DNA from: Candidatus Mycobacterium methanotrophicum
GTDB taxonomy: Bacteria > Actinomycetota > Actinomycetes > Mycobacteriales > Mycobacteriaceae
NCBI RefSeq assembly: GCF_023515995.1
Contig: NZ_CP097320.1
Location: 1,736,001 to 1,800,000 of the forward strand
DNA length: 64,000 nt
Direction: 5' to 3'
Positions 18,031 through 26,346 of this stretch are shown here, piece by piece. The notes below the pieces were generated by a model that was given only the letters and a program-made list of their open reading frames with translations, was not told the DNA's origin and searched no databases. The number at the start of each line of letters is the position of its first letter. Position 1 is the stretch's first letter. Made by a program: the position numbers and the translations under genes.

Positions 18031-20554
18031 ACCCCGCTGAAAGCTTGCAAACCCTGCCGCAGCAGCAGACGGCTGCCCCGATAGCGGCAGCACCTGCCCC
18101 GGCCGTTACCGGGGCGCAGATGTTGTCCCGGTTTCCGCCGCGGTCGCCGCGGTCGCCGAGGTTGTCGTGGCCAGCGACCGAGGCCGGTCGGTCGGAGGTC
18201 CTGAGCAAGCTGCTGACGCCGCCGTTCGCGTTGAATCATGCGGGTAGTCAACAGAAGCGGCGGTTGGCTGTGTTGTCCGTGGTGAGTTGGCTGCAGGCTC
18301 AGCCCGGCGATACGTGGCAGGGTCGGTGGCGCTCCAGCGGTGCAGAAGATCAGCGGGACTGGCGGGACCTGGTGGGCGCCGGACCGGGTCCCTGCGCAGC
18401 GCCGCGGTGCACACCGGGAAGCCGCCGTCGCACCTGAGTCCCGGTCTGCTGGTGTTGATCTGCGCCGACGTGATCCGACCGAGTCTGGGTTGGATGCTGA
18501 CCTCACCGCAGGTCCGCCGCAACCTTGCTGTCGAGATGGCCCGCACCCGCGACACCACCACCTTCGCTGAACTCGACAGGATGTGCGCAGCGGGCGACGT
18601 GGGCTTGCAGGTCGGCCAGCAGGCGTTGACCCGGATCGCGGTGATCATGGCCGCGAAGGGAGGGACGGTCGGCGACGTGCGGGTCGGGGACTGCTTGGAA
18701 CTGCTCGCCATCGCCGCGGCGTCTGAGCAACACGACATGCACGCCCGCAGCCCGCTGTTCTATCAGCTGCTCCATGCTCGCGGCGACTGGGGCGAGGACA
18801 CTCCCGCGGCGATTCAGGTGTTCTCCGGCCGGGGACAGCCCAGCTGCGAGCAGCTCATCGATCGCTACCGGATCCAGTGTCGGCCGGTGCGGGACGTGCT
18901 GGTCGACTACCTGCGCGAGCGGCAGCCCTCGGTGGACTTCTCGACGCTGCAACGTTTGGCGTATCTGCTCGGCAAGCTGTTCTGGGCGGACCTGGAGGCC
19001 CATCACCCTGGCATCGACTCGCTGATGAGCCTGACACGCGAGGTTGCCGCTGCCTGGAAGCAGCGGGTGATGACCAAAACCAGGACGACCGCTACCGGTG
19101 ACGGCGGGAAACAAACGCAGGTATCTGCCCGATTGGACGGGCGCAGCGTGATGACGGCGGTCAGGGCGTTCTACCTCGACATCGCCGAGTGGGCCGACGA
19201 CGATCCGGCTCGTTGGGCGCCGTGGGCGGTGCGTTGCCCGGTCAGCGCCAGCGACGTCTCCCACAAGAAAGACCGATCACAGCGCAAGTCTCGGGTGGAC
19301 CAACGGACCCGAGAACGGCTGCCGGTACTGCCGGCCCTGACCGCCTGGGTCCAACGCGAACGCGACATCACCGCCGCGGTGCTGCACGCCGCGCGCAGTG
19401 CCGCCCCGGGTGCGCTGTTCACCGCGGGCGGGTTGACTCTGCGCCGCTCGGTGATGAAGACTCCGACGACTGGACGGATCTGGGCCGAACATCCCGACAG
19501 CGGGCAACGACGTGACGTCAGCTTCGAAGAACACCGCGCATTCTGGACCTGGGCTATGGTAGAAGTGTTGCGGCACACCGGGATACGGATCGAGGAACTG
19601 ACAGAACTGTCTCACCACAGCCTGATCCAATACCGGCTGCCGACCACCGGCGAGCTGATCCCGCTACTGCAGATCACCCCGTCCAAGACCGATCAGGAGC
19701 GGTTGTTGGTGATCTCGCCGGAACTGGCCGATGTGTTGTCCACCATCATCGCCCGCATCCGCGGGGACCAACCGGACGTCCCACTGGTGGTGTCCTACGA
19801 CAAGAACGAACGCGTCTACAACCCACCCATGCCGCTGCTGTTCCAATGGCGGCGGCGGCTCGAGATACGCGCGGTCTCCGAAACGTCGCCGCGCGGCTAC
19901 CTCGACCACGCACTCACCGCGACCGGGATCACCGACAGGACCGGCAGTCCGTTGCGCTACACCTTCCACGACTTCCGCCGGTTGTTCATCACCGACGCGA
20001 TCATGCACGGCATGCCGCCACACATCGCCCAACTCGTCGCCGGGCACCGCGACATCAACACCACCATGGGATACAAGGCGGTCTACCCCGACGAAGTCAT
20101 CACAGGACACCGGGCGTTCATTGCCCGCCGTCGTGCGCAACGTCCCAGCGAGGAATACCGAACCCCCAGCGACGAGGAATGGGCCGATTTCCTCGGCCAC
20201 TTCGAACGCCGCAAGGTCGCCGTCGGCGACTGCGGACGCTCCTACGCCACACCTTGCATCCACGAACACAGCTGCCTGCGCTGCCCGCTGCTGCGACCCG
20301 ACCCCGACGAACGCGGCCGCCTCACCCAAATCCGCGACAACCTCCTGGACCGCCTCGCCGAAGCCGAAACGAACCGTTGGTTCGGCGAGGCCGAGGGCCT
20401 CAAAGTCAGCCTTGCCGGCGCCCGCGACAAACTCGCCCAGATGGACCAGATCGCCACCCGCCGCGACACTGCAGTGCGCCTGGGCATACCAACTTTCTCC
20501 GACGCCGCCGGACGCGTCAGCCGCAGCGGGCCTGACCACAACCAAAACCACTGA
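18027..20554 (+). pseudogene. Large tyrosine recombinase, second of a Tn554-like pair, frameshifted near its N-terminus
   Basis: From the GTG at 18027 the frame gives a plausible N-terminus (LLTPPFALNHAGSQQKRRLA, VSWLQAQPGDTWQGRW) up to DWRDLVGAGPG near 18390. It then runs to a stop, while the continuation HLSPGLLVLICADVIRPSLG lies in another frame that stays open to 20554. A small indel around 18380-18400 therefore breaks the gene. The C-terminal part is a complete integrase catalytic domain (RHTGIRIEELTEL, FHDFRRLFITDAI, VAGHRDINTTMGYKAVY) followed by a Cys-rich tail (CIHEHSCLRCPLLRPDPDER) usual for these large recombinases. A protein starting at 18287 or later might still be made. Confidence 0.75.
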
Positions 20555-20599
20555 CCACCAGCCACTTTCGACGACCCGAGCTTGATCATCGTCTAGTTC

Positions 20600-21549
20600 G
20601 GAGAAGACGTCAGCGACGCGGCGTGGCTGGCAGACCTCGCCGCACACGGGCTGGTTCGCGGGTCGTTCGTCCCGCCGCCGCCGATCCGTGAGTTGCGGGA
20701 TCTGACCCGCGCCCGCACCGCCCTGGCCCGTGAACGGGGCCGGTTAGTGCAGAAGATCGAGAAAGTCCTGGAAAGCGCCGGGATCAAACTGTCGTCGGCG
20801 CCCAGCGACATCACCGCAGTATCGGGGCGGGCGATGCTAGAGGCGTTGATCGGCGGTTGCCGCGACCCCGAGGCGATGGCCGACCTCGCCAAACGGAAAC
20901 TACGCCGCAAGATCCCCGAGCTGACCGAGGCGCTGGGCGGCCGGTTCACCGAGCATCACGGGTTCCTGATCCGGATGCACCTGGATCTGATCGATCAGCA
21001 CACCCTGGCATTGGCGAGGGCGGAGGCCCGTATCGAGGAGGCAATGACACCTTTCACGGGAGCCCGGGAGCTGCTGTGCAGCATCCCGGGCTGGTCGACG
21101 AAGATCGCTGAGGTGTTCACCGCCGAGACCGGCGCGGACATGAGCGTGTTCCCCACCTCCGCCGAACTCGCCTCCTGGGCCGGGATGTCACCCGGAGCCA
21201 ACGAATCCGCCGGCAGGGTCAAATCAACCAAGACCCGCCCCGCCAACAGGCGCCTCAAGGCAGCCGTCGGCATCGCCGCATCGGCTGCGGCCCGACCGGC
21301 CAACACCACGTTCTTCGGCGCGAAATTCCGCCGTATCACCGCACGGCGTGCACCGATGAAAACGATCGTCGCCGTCGAGCACGCCATGGTCACCGCGGCG
21401 TGGCACATGCTGGCCGGCGGCAAGTTCTACCGTGACCCCGGACCCGACTACTACACCCGACGCCGGCCCGAACACATCAAAGCCAACCCCGTCCGACAAC
21501 TCGAAGCACTCGGCTACCGCGTCATCCTCGAGAACCCGACGCGGCATAG
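20600..21549 (+). pseudogene. IS110-family transposase, 5'-truncated
   Basis: Homology starts at EDVSDAAWLADLAAHGLV just after a TAG (20594-20596) and runs through PIRELRDLTRARTALARERG to the C-terminal Transposase_20 domain (LLCSIPGWSTKIAEVFTAET, TSAELASWAGMSPGANESAG). The N-terminal RuvC-like DEDD domain, roughly the first 100 residues, is missing. At the C-terminus a 2-base insertion (GAGA) hides the expected ending VILEPDAA-stop at 21549, so the frame runs on. No clear element ends were found. Confidence 0.8.
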
Positions 21550-21625
21550 ACAAACACAAAACCGACCAGCCGTCACTGACCACGTAGCCGGTTACCGACG
21601 CCTGTGCTCACCAGCTGTGGGCACC

Positions 21626-22156
21626 TCAATTTTCGTAGGAACGCGCAGGTTTGTCGGTTTCGTCGTCGTCACGGTTATACCGGGGAAGATCCTCCTCCCA
21701 GCCCATCAATTTCGTGGTGATGATGAACTTGTTGCCGTCGTTGTAGGAGCGGCCCATAGCAGTCGAGCCCATAGCAGTCGATACGTTGACAATGAAATCC
21801 CACACGTCGTAGCGATGCCCGATCAACGGCTCCATCACGTCGAGGTCGATCTCGAAGCCCTCTTCGTTTTCCAGCCGATAGAAAGTGCCCGCGTCTTCGA
21901 CGACGAACGAATCGTCGTCGGCGTACTCGTTCATGAGTTCGGCCACGACTACCTCGATCTCCGCGCTTTTCATCAGACACAGCACCACACGGCGCGACTC
22001 CACGACGGGAGCCTCCGCCCCCTCGCCGTACATCCGATCTTGCAGCGCCTGCGGGTCGAATTCGTCGTTCGCGACGCGCTGCGCGGTCGTGATGATTTGG
22101 AGCCTGTGCTTGTGGTCGCCAGCCGCCGTTGCCGGCGGTGGATTGTCAAAGGTCAT
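21626..22156 (-). CDS. MmoB-like regulatory (coupling) protein of a soluble di-iron monooxygenase
   Basis: 176 residues; start ATG at 22156 with GGAG 8-10 bases upstream. The body (RRVVLCLMKSAEIEVVVAEL, YDVWDFIVNVSTAMG, RSYNDGNKFIITTKLMGWEE, DLPRY) follows the methane monooxygenase regulatory protein MmoB: compare NVYDFLVDVSSTIG, GNKFTIT and ELMG in MmoB from memory. The family has no metal; it binds the hydroxylase and tunes O2 activation. No hydroxylase or reductase gene is in the window, so it is an orphan. A 15-base exact tandem duplication (21752-21781) repeats STAMG inside the core, which may impair it. The long acidic N-terminus resembles the MmoB tail region in position. Confidence 0.75.
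   Translation of the reverse strand: MTFDNPPPATAAGDHKHRLQIITTAQRVANDEFDPQALQDRMYGEGAEAPVVESRRVVLCLMKSAEIEVVVAELMNEYADDDSFVVEDAGTFYRLENEEGFEIDLDVMEPLIGHRYDVWDFIVNVSTAMGSTAMGRSYNDGNKFIITTKLMGWEEDLPRYNRDDDETDKPARSYEN
21752..21781 (-). repeat. Exact 15-bp tandem duplication inside the MmoB-like gene
   Basis: Plus-strand unit GCCCATAGCAGTCGA occurs twice in a row, 21752-21766 and 21767-21781. In the protein it duplicates five residues (STAMG STAMG) at the turn where MmoB has a single S-S-T-I-G. The frame is kept. Confidence 0.95.
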
Positions 22157-22210
22157 TTTTCTGCTCCATCGAAGGGGGGTGCCGGTAACAATCGTCTCAC
22201 CGGGTACATG

Positions 22211-22385
22211 AAGCCCTGTTCGTCCCCGGTGCCCCGGTTTTCAGCACCGCCAGGATCGCCTCGGCCGAACGCGAAAGCAGCAGAGCGACAGACTGTCCCG
22301 GACCTGCACCACCTTCGCCAACCCGACGCGTTCGACGTCTCATCGAGTTCCCGGTAGGTCAGCGACCAACCCTCACCCTCGTCAC
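22211..22385 (-). pseudogene. Scrap of an NRPS adenylation domain
   Basis: The minus strand reads EGWSLTYRELDETSNA in one frame and, after a shift, GAGPGQSVALLLSRSAEAIL and AVLKTGAPGT in the next. These are the A1/A2 core motifs (L-T/S-Y-x-E-L, then L-K-A-G) at the start of nonribosomal peptide synthetase adenylation domains. Only about 55 codons remain, and motif A3 onward is missing. Confidence 0.65.
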
Positions 22386-22422
22386 TAAGTGGTTTCGCTC
22401 GTAAGTTCGTCGGGGGTCAGGT

Positions 22423-22749
22423 TTAGGCGGTTGGGTCGTCGAGGTAGAGGCCGCAGGCTGTGTCGAGTGCGTCTTCGGGAGCGCCGGCGGTGAACCCGGT
22501 CGGCAGAATCGAGTCTTCGTAGCCGTCCTTGCTGGCGAGGTAGATCGCGAAGCCCCACCGGGCGGCTGATCCGCCGTAGCGCAGCCGCATGAGCGGTAGG
22601 CGGTCGCCGTCGGGCAGGCGTGCGCTGACGTAGGCGAAAACACCGCGAAAGCGCACGTCGACGCCGTCGAGCTGGGGCCACCGTTGGTGGGCGTGTGCAG
22701 TCAGCCGTTGCTGCAGCGACGTTTTCGTTGATGCGGGCGGGGCGGGCAT
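22423..22749 (-). CDS. Conserved hypothetical protein of mobile-element neighbourhoods
   Basis: 108 residues from the ATG at 22749 (MPAPPASTKTSLQQRLTAHA). The segments VDVRFRGVFAYVSARLPDGD, RLRYGGSAARWGFAIYLASK and PEDALDTACGLYLDDPTA are recognisable from small actinobacterial proteins often found beside transposases. Function is unknown. The frame is intact and ends close to the NRPS scrap. The region is otherwise made of element fragments, so this could be a passenger gene. Confidence 0.5.
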   Translation of the reverse strand: MPAPPASTKTSLQQRLTAHAHQRWPQLDGVDVRFRGVFAYVSARLPDGDRLPLMRLRYGGSAARWGFAIYLASKDGYEDSILPTGFTAGAPEDALDTACGLYLDDPTA

Positions 22750-22853
22750 AGTCAGCGATCGTGCCCGATCGCGTGTCGCTGAGCAATGAAACGCACGTGA
22801 TGAATGAGGCTCAAGTGGCAATTATGAATCTCACGCCTCGTGGAGCAGACGAC

Positions 22854-22970
22854 ATGCCACCCGCCGACCGCATCACCTTGACCGGGTCGCAGCGACGAGA
22901 ACTCAAACGCCTGATCCGGGCCGGCCGCACCGAGCAGCGCATGGTGATCCGGGCCAAGATCGTGCTAGCC
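22854..22970 (+). pseudogene. N-terminal fragment of an IS630-family transposase, interrupted by an insertion
   Basis: ITLTGSQRRELKRLIRAGRT and EQRMVIRAKIVLA match the N-terminal HTH entry of IS630-type transposases. The frame is cut at 22970 by the IS1634-like element. The sequence resumes at 24716 (CTAGCCGCAGCCCGGAGT, giving VLAAARS) for a few codons before homology is lost, so the IS630 copy was already truncated or was deleted later. Confidence 0.65.
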
Positions 22971-23004
22971 CCGTAATTCGCACATGAGGTGCGGTGGGTC
23001 GGCT
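22971..23004 (+). repeat. Left terminal inverted repeat of the IS1634-like element
   Basis: 34 bases beginning CCCCGTAATTCGCACATGAG. It matches the reverse complement of 24682-24715 at 33 of 34 positions; the one difference is A versus G at position 19. Confidence 0.9.
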
Positions 23005-23017
23005 CGTCATCTGGATC

Positions 23018-23362
23018 CTATGGTCGCCGGTGCTGCCATCCCTCGGCGTTCTCGGCGATTTGCACCGACAGCGCCTGGAGTTCGGTGATGAGTTCGTGCA
23101 GGCGGCGGGAGTTGTCGAACCAGGGCCGGTAGCGCTGCTCCTGTTCGGGGGTGAGCTTGCGGGTGATGGCCTGGCCGTCGCTCTTGCGGATCCAGCTCAG
23201 GTACGGGCCGTGCAGGACGGGCGGGTCGGCTTGGCAGTGACAGCCGGGCCGGCCGCAGCTGGTCGTGCGCCGGACGATGCTGCCAGGCAGGGCATAGTCG
23301 ATCGCGGCCAGCTCGGCGAGGATCTCGCGGACCCGAGCCTGGCGTGGTGTCTGGTGCGTCAT
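23018..23362 (-). CDS. DUF6788 accessory protein of the insertion sequence
   Basis: 114 residues (MTHQTPRQARVREILAELAA). It contains the signature ALPGSIVRRTTSCGRPGCHC and DPPVLHGPYLSW of DUF6788 proteins, with a CxxxxCxC-type metal-binding cluster. It is divergent from the transposase, with about 70 bases between them. The role is unknown; its constant pairing with transposases suggests regulation or DNA binding. The frame looks intact, unlike its partner. Confidence 0.75.
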   Translation of the reverse strand: MTHQTPRQARVREILAELAAIDYALPGSIVRRTTSCGRPGCHCQADPPVLHGPYLSWIRKSDGQAITRKLTPEQEQRYRPWFDNSRRLHELITELQALSVQIAENAEGWQHRRP

Positions 23363-23394
23363 GACCCTGATTCAACCTCTGCGCCCCGGCGTGT

Positions 23395-23434
23395 CACCAT
23401 CATCTTGAATCCTATATCATTCAAGATGATGGTG
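23395..23434. promoter_or_regulatory. 16-bp perfect inverted repeat between divergent IS genes
   Basis: Left arm CACCATCATCTTGAAT (23395-23410), 8-base spacer, right arm ATTCAAGATGATGGTG (23419-23434). It sits between the DUF6788 start and the transposase start and includes the GTG of the transposase. An operator for self-repression or a hairpin that limits read-through translation are both plausible. Confidence 0.65.
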
Positions 23435-24655
23435 TGACATGCCAGCAGGCGACGGTGCGGGTTCGGTACGGTCCGGCCAGCACCGAGCAGGTGCTGGGGG
23501 CGTTGCCGGTGGCGGCCGGGTTGTGCCGACGGCTGGACATCGCGGGCATCATCGACCGGGCGGTTCCGGCGCGCGAGATCGCCCACGCCACACACGGGCA
23601 GGTGATCGAGGCGCTGATCGCCAACCGGCTGACCGCACCGTCGCCGATGATCCACGTGGCGGCGTGGGCGCGCCAGTTCGCCATCGAGCACGCGTTGGGC
23701 CTGGATCCGGGCGTGCTCGACGACGACCGCATCGCGCGGGCGTTGGATGCGCTGGCGCCGGTGGCCGAGCAGGTGACCGGCTCGGTCGGGGCGGCCGCGA
23801 TCGGGGCGTACGGCATCGACGTGTCGCAACTGCACTGGGACATGACCTCGATCAGCCTCTACGGCGACTACCCGGCCTGTGACACCGACTTCCCGCAGCC
23901 CGAGTTCGGTCATCCGAAGGACCGCCGGCCCGATCTCAAGCAGATCCAGGCCGGCGCCGCCACCGCCGCCGGCGGTGCGGTGCCCTACATCGCCGAACGC
24001 GACACCACCCGCCCGGCCGAACAGCGCGGCCGCTACCGCGTCGTCGAGGACACCATGACCATCACCGGGCCCCGCAAGAAAGACCCGTCGTACGCGGTGC
24101 GCCGGGTGTTCGTCTACTCCTCGGCCCGCGCCGCTGCCGCCCGCACCAAAAAACTCGACCGCGCCCGCGACGACCCTCGACTGGCACTTCGACCAGGCCG
24201 CCATCGACGCCGAGGCCGCCACCGACGGCTGGTACGCGCTGCTGACCAACCTGCCCGCCACCATCACCGCCGCGGACGTGGTGGCGCGCTACAAAAACCA
24301 GCCCGGCACCAGCGAACGCCGCTACCACGACCTGAAGGGGCCCCTCGCCGCCGCGCCGATGTTCCTGCACACCCACCGGCGCATCGCCGCACTCATCGGC
24401 GTGCTCTGCCTCGCCCTGCTCATCTACTGCCTCGTCGAACGCGAAGCCCGCCGCAACCTCGCCCCCGCCACCAACCTCGACGGCCTCTACGCCGGCCGAC
24501 CCGCCAAACCCACCGCCGGCCTGATCTTCACCGCCCTCGCCACGCTACGGCTGCGAACCGCCACCGCCGACGCCACACCAGAAATAGCGCAGCCTGACGC
24601 CCTCCAGCTACGCCTCCTCCACCTACTCCAGATCGACCCACGGCGCACGCGCTAA
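23434..24655 (+). pseudogene. IS1634-like transposase with internal deletion and frameshift
   Basis: From the GTG at 23434 the frame reads VRVRYGPASTEQVLGALPVA and EHALGLDPGVLDDDRIARAL up to ARTKKLDRARDD near 24170. The next recognisable piece, TLDWHFDQAAIDAEAATDGW then RYKNQPGTSERRYHDLKGPL, lies in another frame to the stop at 24655. The stretch normally between them, several tens of residues, is gone. The protein cannot be a complete DDE transposase. Confidence 0.8.
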
Positions 24656-24681
24656 CCCGATCCAGGGCGCACGCGACGACA

Positions 24682-24715
24682 CCGACCCACCGCACCCCAT
24701 GTGCGAATTACGGGG
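24682..24715 (-). repeat. Right terminal inverted repeat of the IS1634-like element
   Basis: Reverse complement begins CCCCGTAATTCGCACATGGG. It pairs with 22971-23004, and CTAG follows at 24716. Confidence 0.9.
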
Positions 24716-24784
24716 CTAGCCGCAGCCCGGAGTTGCGCTCATCCGGCGAATCTACCGGGGGAGCGGGAACGCCCGACTATCCTT

Positions 24785-24911
24785 AAGGGTAGTCAGAACC
24801 GTCAGAAATCAGTGTTACCCCCACCCGTTTGCTTCGGGATTATGGGTGTCGGACCAGAAAGCATCCGTTCGGCCGCTACAGGCCTGATGGCCGAATTGAA
24901 GGGGAGACATC
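24785..24911 (+). promoter_or_regulatory. Upstream control region of hxlB (copy A of a duplicated element)
   Basis: 24785-24840 begins AAGGGTAGTCAGAACCGTCA and matches 30179-30234, upstream of tkt, at 49 of 56 positions. It contains the direct repeat GTCAGAA-cc-GTCAGAA and sits on a partial palindrome (CTATCCTTAAGGGTAG). A second similar block (AAGCATCCGTTCGGCCGCT and AAGGGGAG) precedes the start codon; AAGGGGAG at 24899-24906 is the ribosome binding site. Similarity this high between two upstream regions points to a shared regulator, most simply the LuxR-type protein at 28829-30136. Confidence 0.75.
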
Positions 24912-25487
24912 TTGAGTTTGAAGACAAGTGTCGATGACATTAAGCGCAACCTGCCCCTCGTCCGGGACGAGATCACGGATACCGTGGCCAAGGTCGATGA
25001 ACCGCAGGTGGCCGACCTCGCGCGCCACCTCTGCCGGCACTCTCGGGTGTTCGTCGCCGGAGCGGGTCGCAGTGGGCTGGTCCTGCGGATGTTCGCGATG
25101 CGGCTGATGCACTTTGGTCTGACTGTGCATGTGGCCGGAGACACCACCACTCCGGCGATCAGTTCCGGTGACCTGCTGTTGGTGGCGTCGGGGTCAGGAA
25201 CGACCTCGGGCGTGGTCAAGTCGGCCGAGACGGCCAAGAAGGCCGGAGCGCGCATCGCCGCGTTCACCACCAATCCGGATTCGCCGCTGGCTGCACTCGC
25301 CGACGCGGTGGTGGTCATTCCGGCGGCCCAGAAGACCGATCACGGCTCCAGTATTTCGCGCCAGTACGCCGGATCCCTGTTCGAGCAGGTTCTTTTCGTC
25401 GTCACCGAGGCCGTGTTCCAGTCGCTGTGGGACAACAGCGACGAAGAGGCCGAAGAGCTCTGGCTGCGGCACGCCAATCTCGAGTGA
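24912..25487 (+). CDS. hxlB: 6-phospho-3-hexuloisomerase (PHI), RuMP pathway
   Basis: Converts D-arabino-3-hexulose 6-phosphate to fructose 6-phosphate. 191 residues with a single SIS domain: FVAGAGRSGLVLRMFAMRL (about residue 47), VASGSGTTSGVVKSAETAKK and the C-terminal GSLFEQVLFVVTEAVFQSLW. The length and motifs match PHI rather than other sugar isomerases. Start TTG at 24912, chosen because AAGGGGAG lies 5 bases upstream. It is followed 76 bases later by hxlA. The same enzyme pair is known from the methylotroph Mycobacterium gastri MB19 (rmpB/rmpA) and was probably acquired by transfer. Confidence 0.93.
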   Translation: MSLKTSVDDIKRNLPLVRDEITDTVAKVDEPQVADLARHLCRHSRVFVAGAGRSGLVLRMFAMRLMHFGLTVHVAGDTTTPAISSGDLLLVASGSGTTSGVVKSAETAKKAGARIAAFTTNPDSPLAALADAVVVIPAAQKTDHGSSISRQYAGSLFEQVLFVVTEAVFQSLWDNSDEEAEELWLRHANLE

Positions 25488-25563
25488 CCGGGCCGTTCAA
25501 CCCGCTTCCACACCAACCACAGTTCCATACCCATCGCAGTTCCCAACAGAAAGAAGGCACACA

Positions 25564-26187
25564 ATGAAGCTCCAAGTCGCCATGGACCTCCTGACCACCG
25601 AAGCCGCCCTCGAACTGGCAGGCCAGGTTGCCGAATACGTGGACATCATCGAACTCGGCACGCCACTGATCAAGGCCGAAGGGCTGCCCGCCATCACCGC
25701 CGTCAAGGCCGCCCACCCGGACAAGATCGTATTCGCCGACCTCAAGACGATGGACGCCGGTGAACTCGAGGCCGACATCGCCTTCAAGGCCGGCGCCGAC
25801 CTGGTTACCGTGCTTGGCGTAGCCGACGACTCCACCATCGTTGGTGCCGTCAAGGCAGCCAAGGCCCACAACAAGGGCGTCGTCGTTGACCTGATCGGCG
25901 TGGCCGACAAGGTCACCCGCGCCAAGGAAGTCCGCGCGCTGGGTGCGAAGTTCGTGGAAATGCACGCCGGCCTGGACGAGCAGGCCAAGCCCGGTTACGA
26001 CCTGAACGGACTGCTCGCCGCCGGAGCGACGGCCCGCGTTCCGTTCTCCGTGGCCGGTGGCGTGAATGTCGACACCATCCCCGCGGTGCAGAAGGCCGGC
26101 GCTGAGGTTGCCGTCGCAGGCGGCGCCATCTACGGCGCAGCCGACCCCGCAAAGGCCGCGAAGGAACTCCGCGCCGCCATCGCCTAG
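25564..26187 (+). CDS. hxlA: 3-hexulose-6-phosphate synthase (HPS), RuMP pathway
   Basis: Condenses formaldehyde with ribulose 5-phosphate; Mg2+-dependent, cytoplasmic. 207 residues, full length. It is a TIM barrel of the OMP-decarboxylase suprafamily: MKLQVAMDLLTTEAALELAG, ELGTPLIKAEG, the catalytic DLKTMDAG (Asp-x-Lys-x-x-Asp), FVEMHAGLDEQA and the phosphate site VAGGVNVDTIP, VAVAGGAIYGA. The ATG at 25564 follows AGAAAGAAGG. A strong terminator follows at 26198, so hxlB-hxlA form one transcription unit separate from the downstream zwf pseudogene, unless there is read-through. Confidence 0.96.
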   Translation: MKLQVAMDLLTTEAALELAGQVAEYVDIIELGTPLIKAEGLPAITAVKAAHPDKIVFADLKTMDAGELEADIAFKAGADLVTVLGVADDSTIVGAVKAAKAHNKGVVVDLIGVADKVTRAKEVRALGAKFVEMHAGLDEQAKPGYDLNGLLAAGATARVPFSVAGGVNVDTIPAVQKAGAEVAVAGGAIYGAADPAKAAKELRAAIA

Positions 26188-26197
26188 CGATCCGATC

Positions 26198-26241
26198 AAA
26201 GGTGGCGTCCCGCACCCTTAAGGGCGCGGGACGCCACTTTT
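26198..26241 (+). terminator. Strong intrinsic terminator after hxlA
   Basis: The sequence AAAGGTGGCGTCCCGC ... GCGGGACGCCACTTTT forms a stem of about 14 base pairs with a loop around ACCCTTAAGGGC, followed by TTTT. It lies 10 bases after the hxlA stop. Confidence 0.85.
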
Positions 26242-26346
26242 GCGGCGGGCCCCTGCAATTTTCAGGGGGCGCAGTCGTGGAACTTCTTGCCCGCTCCGGC
26301 GTCATCGCGGGCGGGCGCTACCGGTTCGAAAGCTGGAAGCTCCGCC

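Larger units (their letters stand above)
22971..24715 (+). mobile_element. IS1634-like insertion sequence nested in an IS630 relic
   Basis: A 1745-bp element bounded by near-perfect terminal inverted repeats (CCCCGTAATTCGCACATG at the left; the same on the other strand at the right, 33 of 34 positions). It is flanked by CTAG on both sides (22967-22970 and 24716-24719), the likely 4-bp target duplication. It carries a minus-strand DUF6788 gene and a plus-strand transposase gene that is now broken. The transposase text (VLDDDRIARALDALAP, GIDVSQLHWDMTS) is the basis of the IS1634 assignment. Confidence 0.8.

Noticed and set aside
19664..20647. 327-codon minus-strand frame opposite the large recombinase
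   Set aside because: Mirrors the recombinase codons (valine/alanine/glycine rich) and lacks motifs.
20693..22357. Single 554-residue protein covering IS110 and the region to 22357
   Set aside because: Only the first part is transposase; after 21549 the frame simply runs antisense through the MmoB-like gene.
23359..24267. 302-codon minus-strand frame opposite the IS transposase
   Set aside because: Antisense to recognisable transposase sequence; no independent motif.
25402..26199. 265-codon minus-strand frame opposite hxlA
   Set aside because: Shadow of a strongly conserved plus-strand gene.
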